A stretch of DNA of 64,000 nt. It comes from Varroa destructor (Eukaryota; Arthropoda; Arachnida; Mesostigmata; Varroidae). This document shows, in pieces, positions 63,857 to 64,000 of this stretch. The translations under genes and the position numbers were made by a program. The stretch spans positions 14,716,229 to 14,780,228 of the forward strand of contig NW_019211456.1 of assembly GCF_002443255.2 (NCBI RefSeq). The letters run 5' to 3'. The first letter of the stretch is position 1, and the number at the start of each line of letters is the position of its first letter. The notes under the pieces were generated by a model. It was not told the DNA's origin. It saw only the letters and a list, made by a program, of their open reading frames with translations, and searched no databases.

Positions 63857-64000
63857 CTTCCACTTTTAACAGAACCGCTGTTCTTGCTTCGGATGAACTG
63901 TTTTTTTGTCAGGCAGCAATAGTTGTCTGCACGGTAAATAGTTCTCGCTCTCTAACTTCGACTAGAAAATAACACACATACGCAAAGTTTTTCCCGCGCC
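63857..64000 (-). pseudogene. decayed variable cassette D (Ig1 exon remnant, cut by window edge)
   Basis: Its end matches the end of cassette Ig exons. ADNYCCLTK holds the F-strand Cys, then comes a one-base shift in a run of seven A, then KNSSSEARTAVLLKVE. The donor position reads GAA G|CC instead of GAA G|GT. The exon continues past base 64000, so the array extends to the right of the window. Confidence 0.6.

Overview
The window looks like a piece of an arthropod nuclear genome, most likely a chelicerate and probably a mite or tick. It is AT-rich, the introns run to tens of kilobases, and the few convincing coding blocks are short exons bounded by GT/AG sites. The call to chelicerates rests on one feature: a tandem array of self-contained 5' cassettes, each made of a promoter, a signal-peptide exon and one variable Ig exon. 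That layout is the hallmark of the chelicerate 'shortened Dscam' (sDscam) genes. The species is not identified, and a Varroa-like parasitiform mite is only a guess.

All supported coding sequence is on the minus strand, so the locus reads from right to left. The cassette array fills roughly 51.7-64.0 kb and runs off the right edge. It holds six intact cassettes (Ig exons at 51741, 55553, 56875, 58482, 59828 and 61190) and four decayed ones (52.8-53.1, 54.1-54.4, 62.1-62.65 and 63.86-64.0 kb). The usual spacing is about 1.3-1.5 kb. Every intact cassette has the same layout: a shared promoter element, about 32-38 bp to a putative initiator, a 34-79 nt leader, a signal-peptide exon ending in phase 1, a 130-190 bp intron, and a 276-291 bp Ig exon with phase 1 at both ends. 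Downstream lie two exons that together encode a second Ig domain (48088-48216 and 46621-46758), the expected constant Ig2 that follows any chosen Ig1.

Further left are a separate signal-peptide exon (44343-44520), a single-exon Ig domain (29606-29884) and another Ig domain split over two exons (3984-4109 and 307-495), with the gene still open at the left edge. All these junctions are phase 1, so the sequence fits two models. In one, a long transcript joins cassette Ig1, Ig2 and then the 29.9 kb and 4.1/0.5 kb Ig domains. In the other, two head-to-tail Dscam-like units exist: a cassette-bearing unit, and a second unit that starts at 44.5 kb with an invariant first Ig. No fibronectin III, transmembrane or cytoplasmic exon could be supported. 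The downstream part probably lies beyond the left edge.

The rest (about 4.1-29.6 kb and 29.9-44.3 kb in particular) reads as intron or intergenic DNA. It has scattered CpG-rich islands, microsatellites and a few striking perfect inverted repeats. No tRNA, rRNA, CRISPR array or intact transposon was recognised. The most interesting system is the cassette array with its shared promoter architecture, which suggests one-promoter-per-isoform choice analogous to clustered protocadherins.
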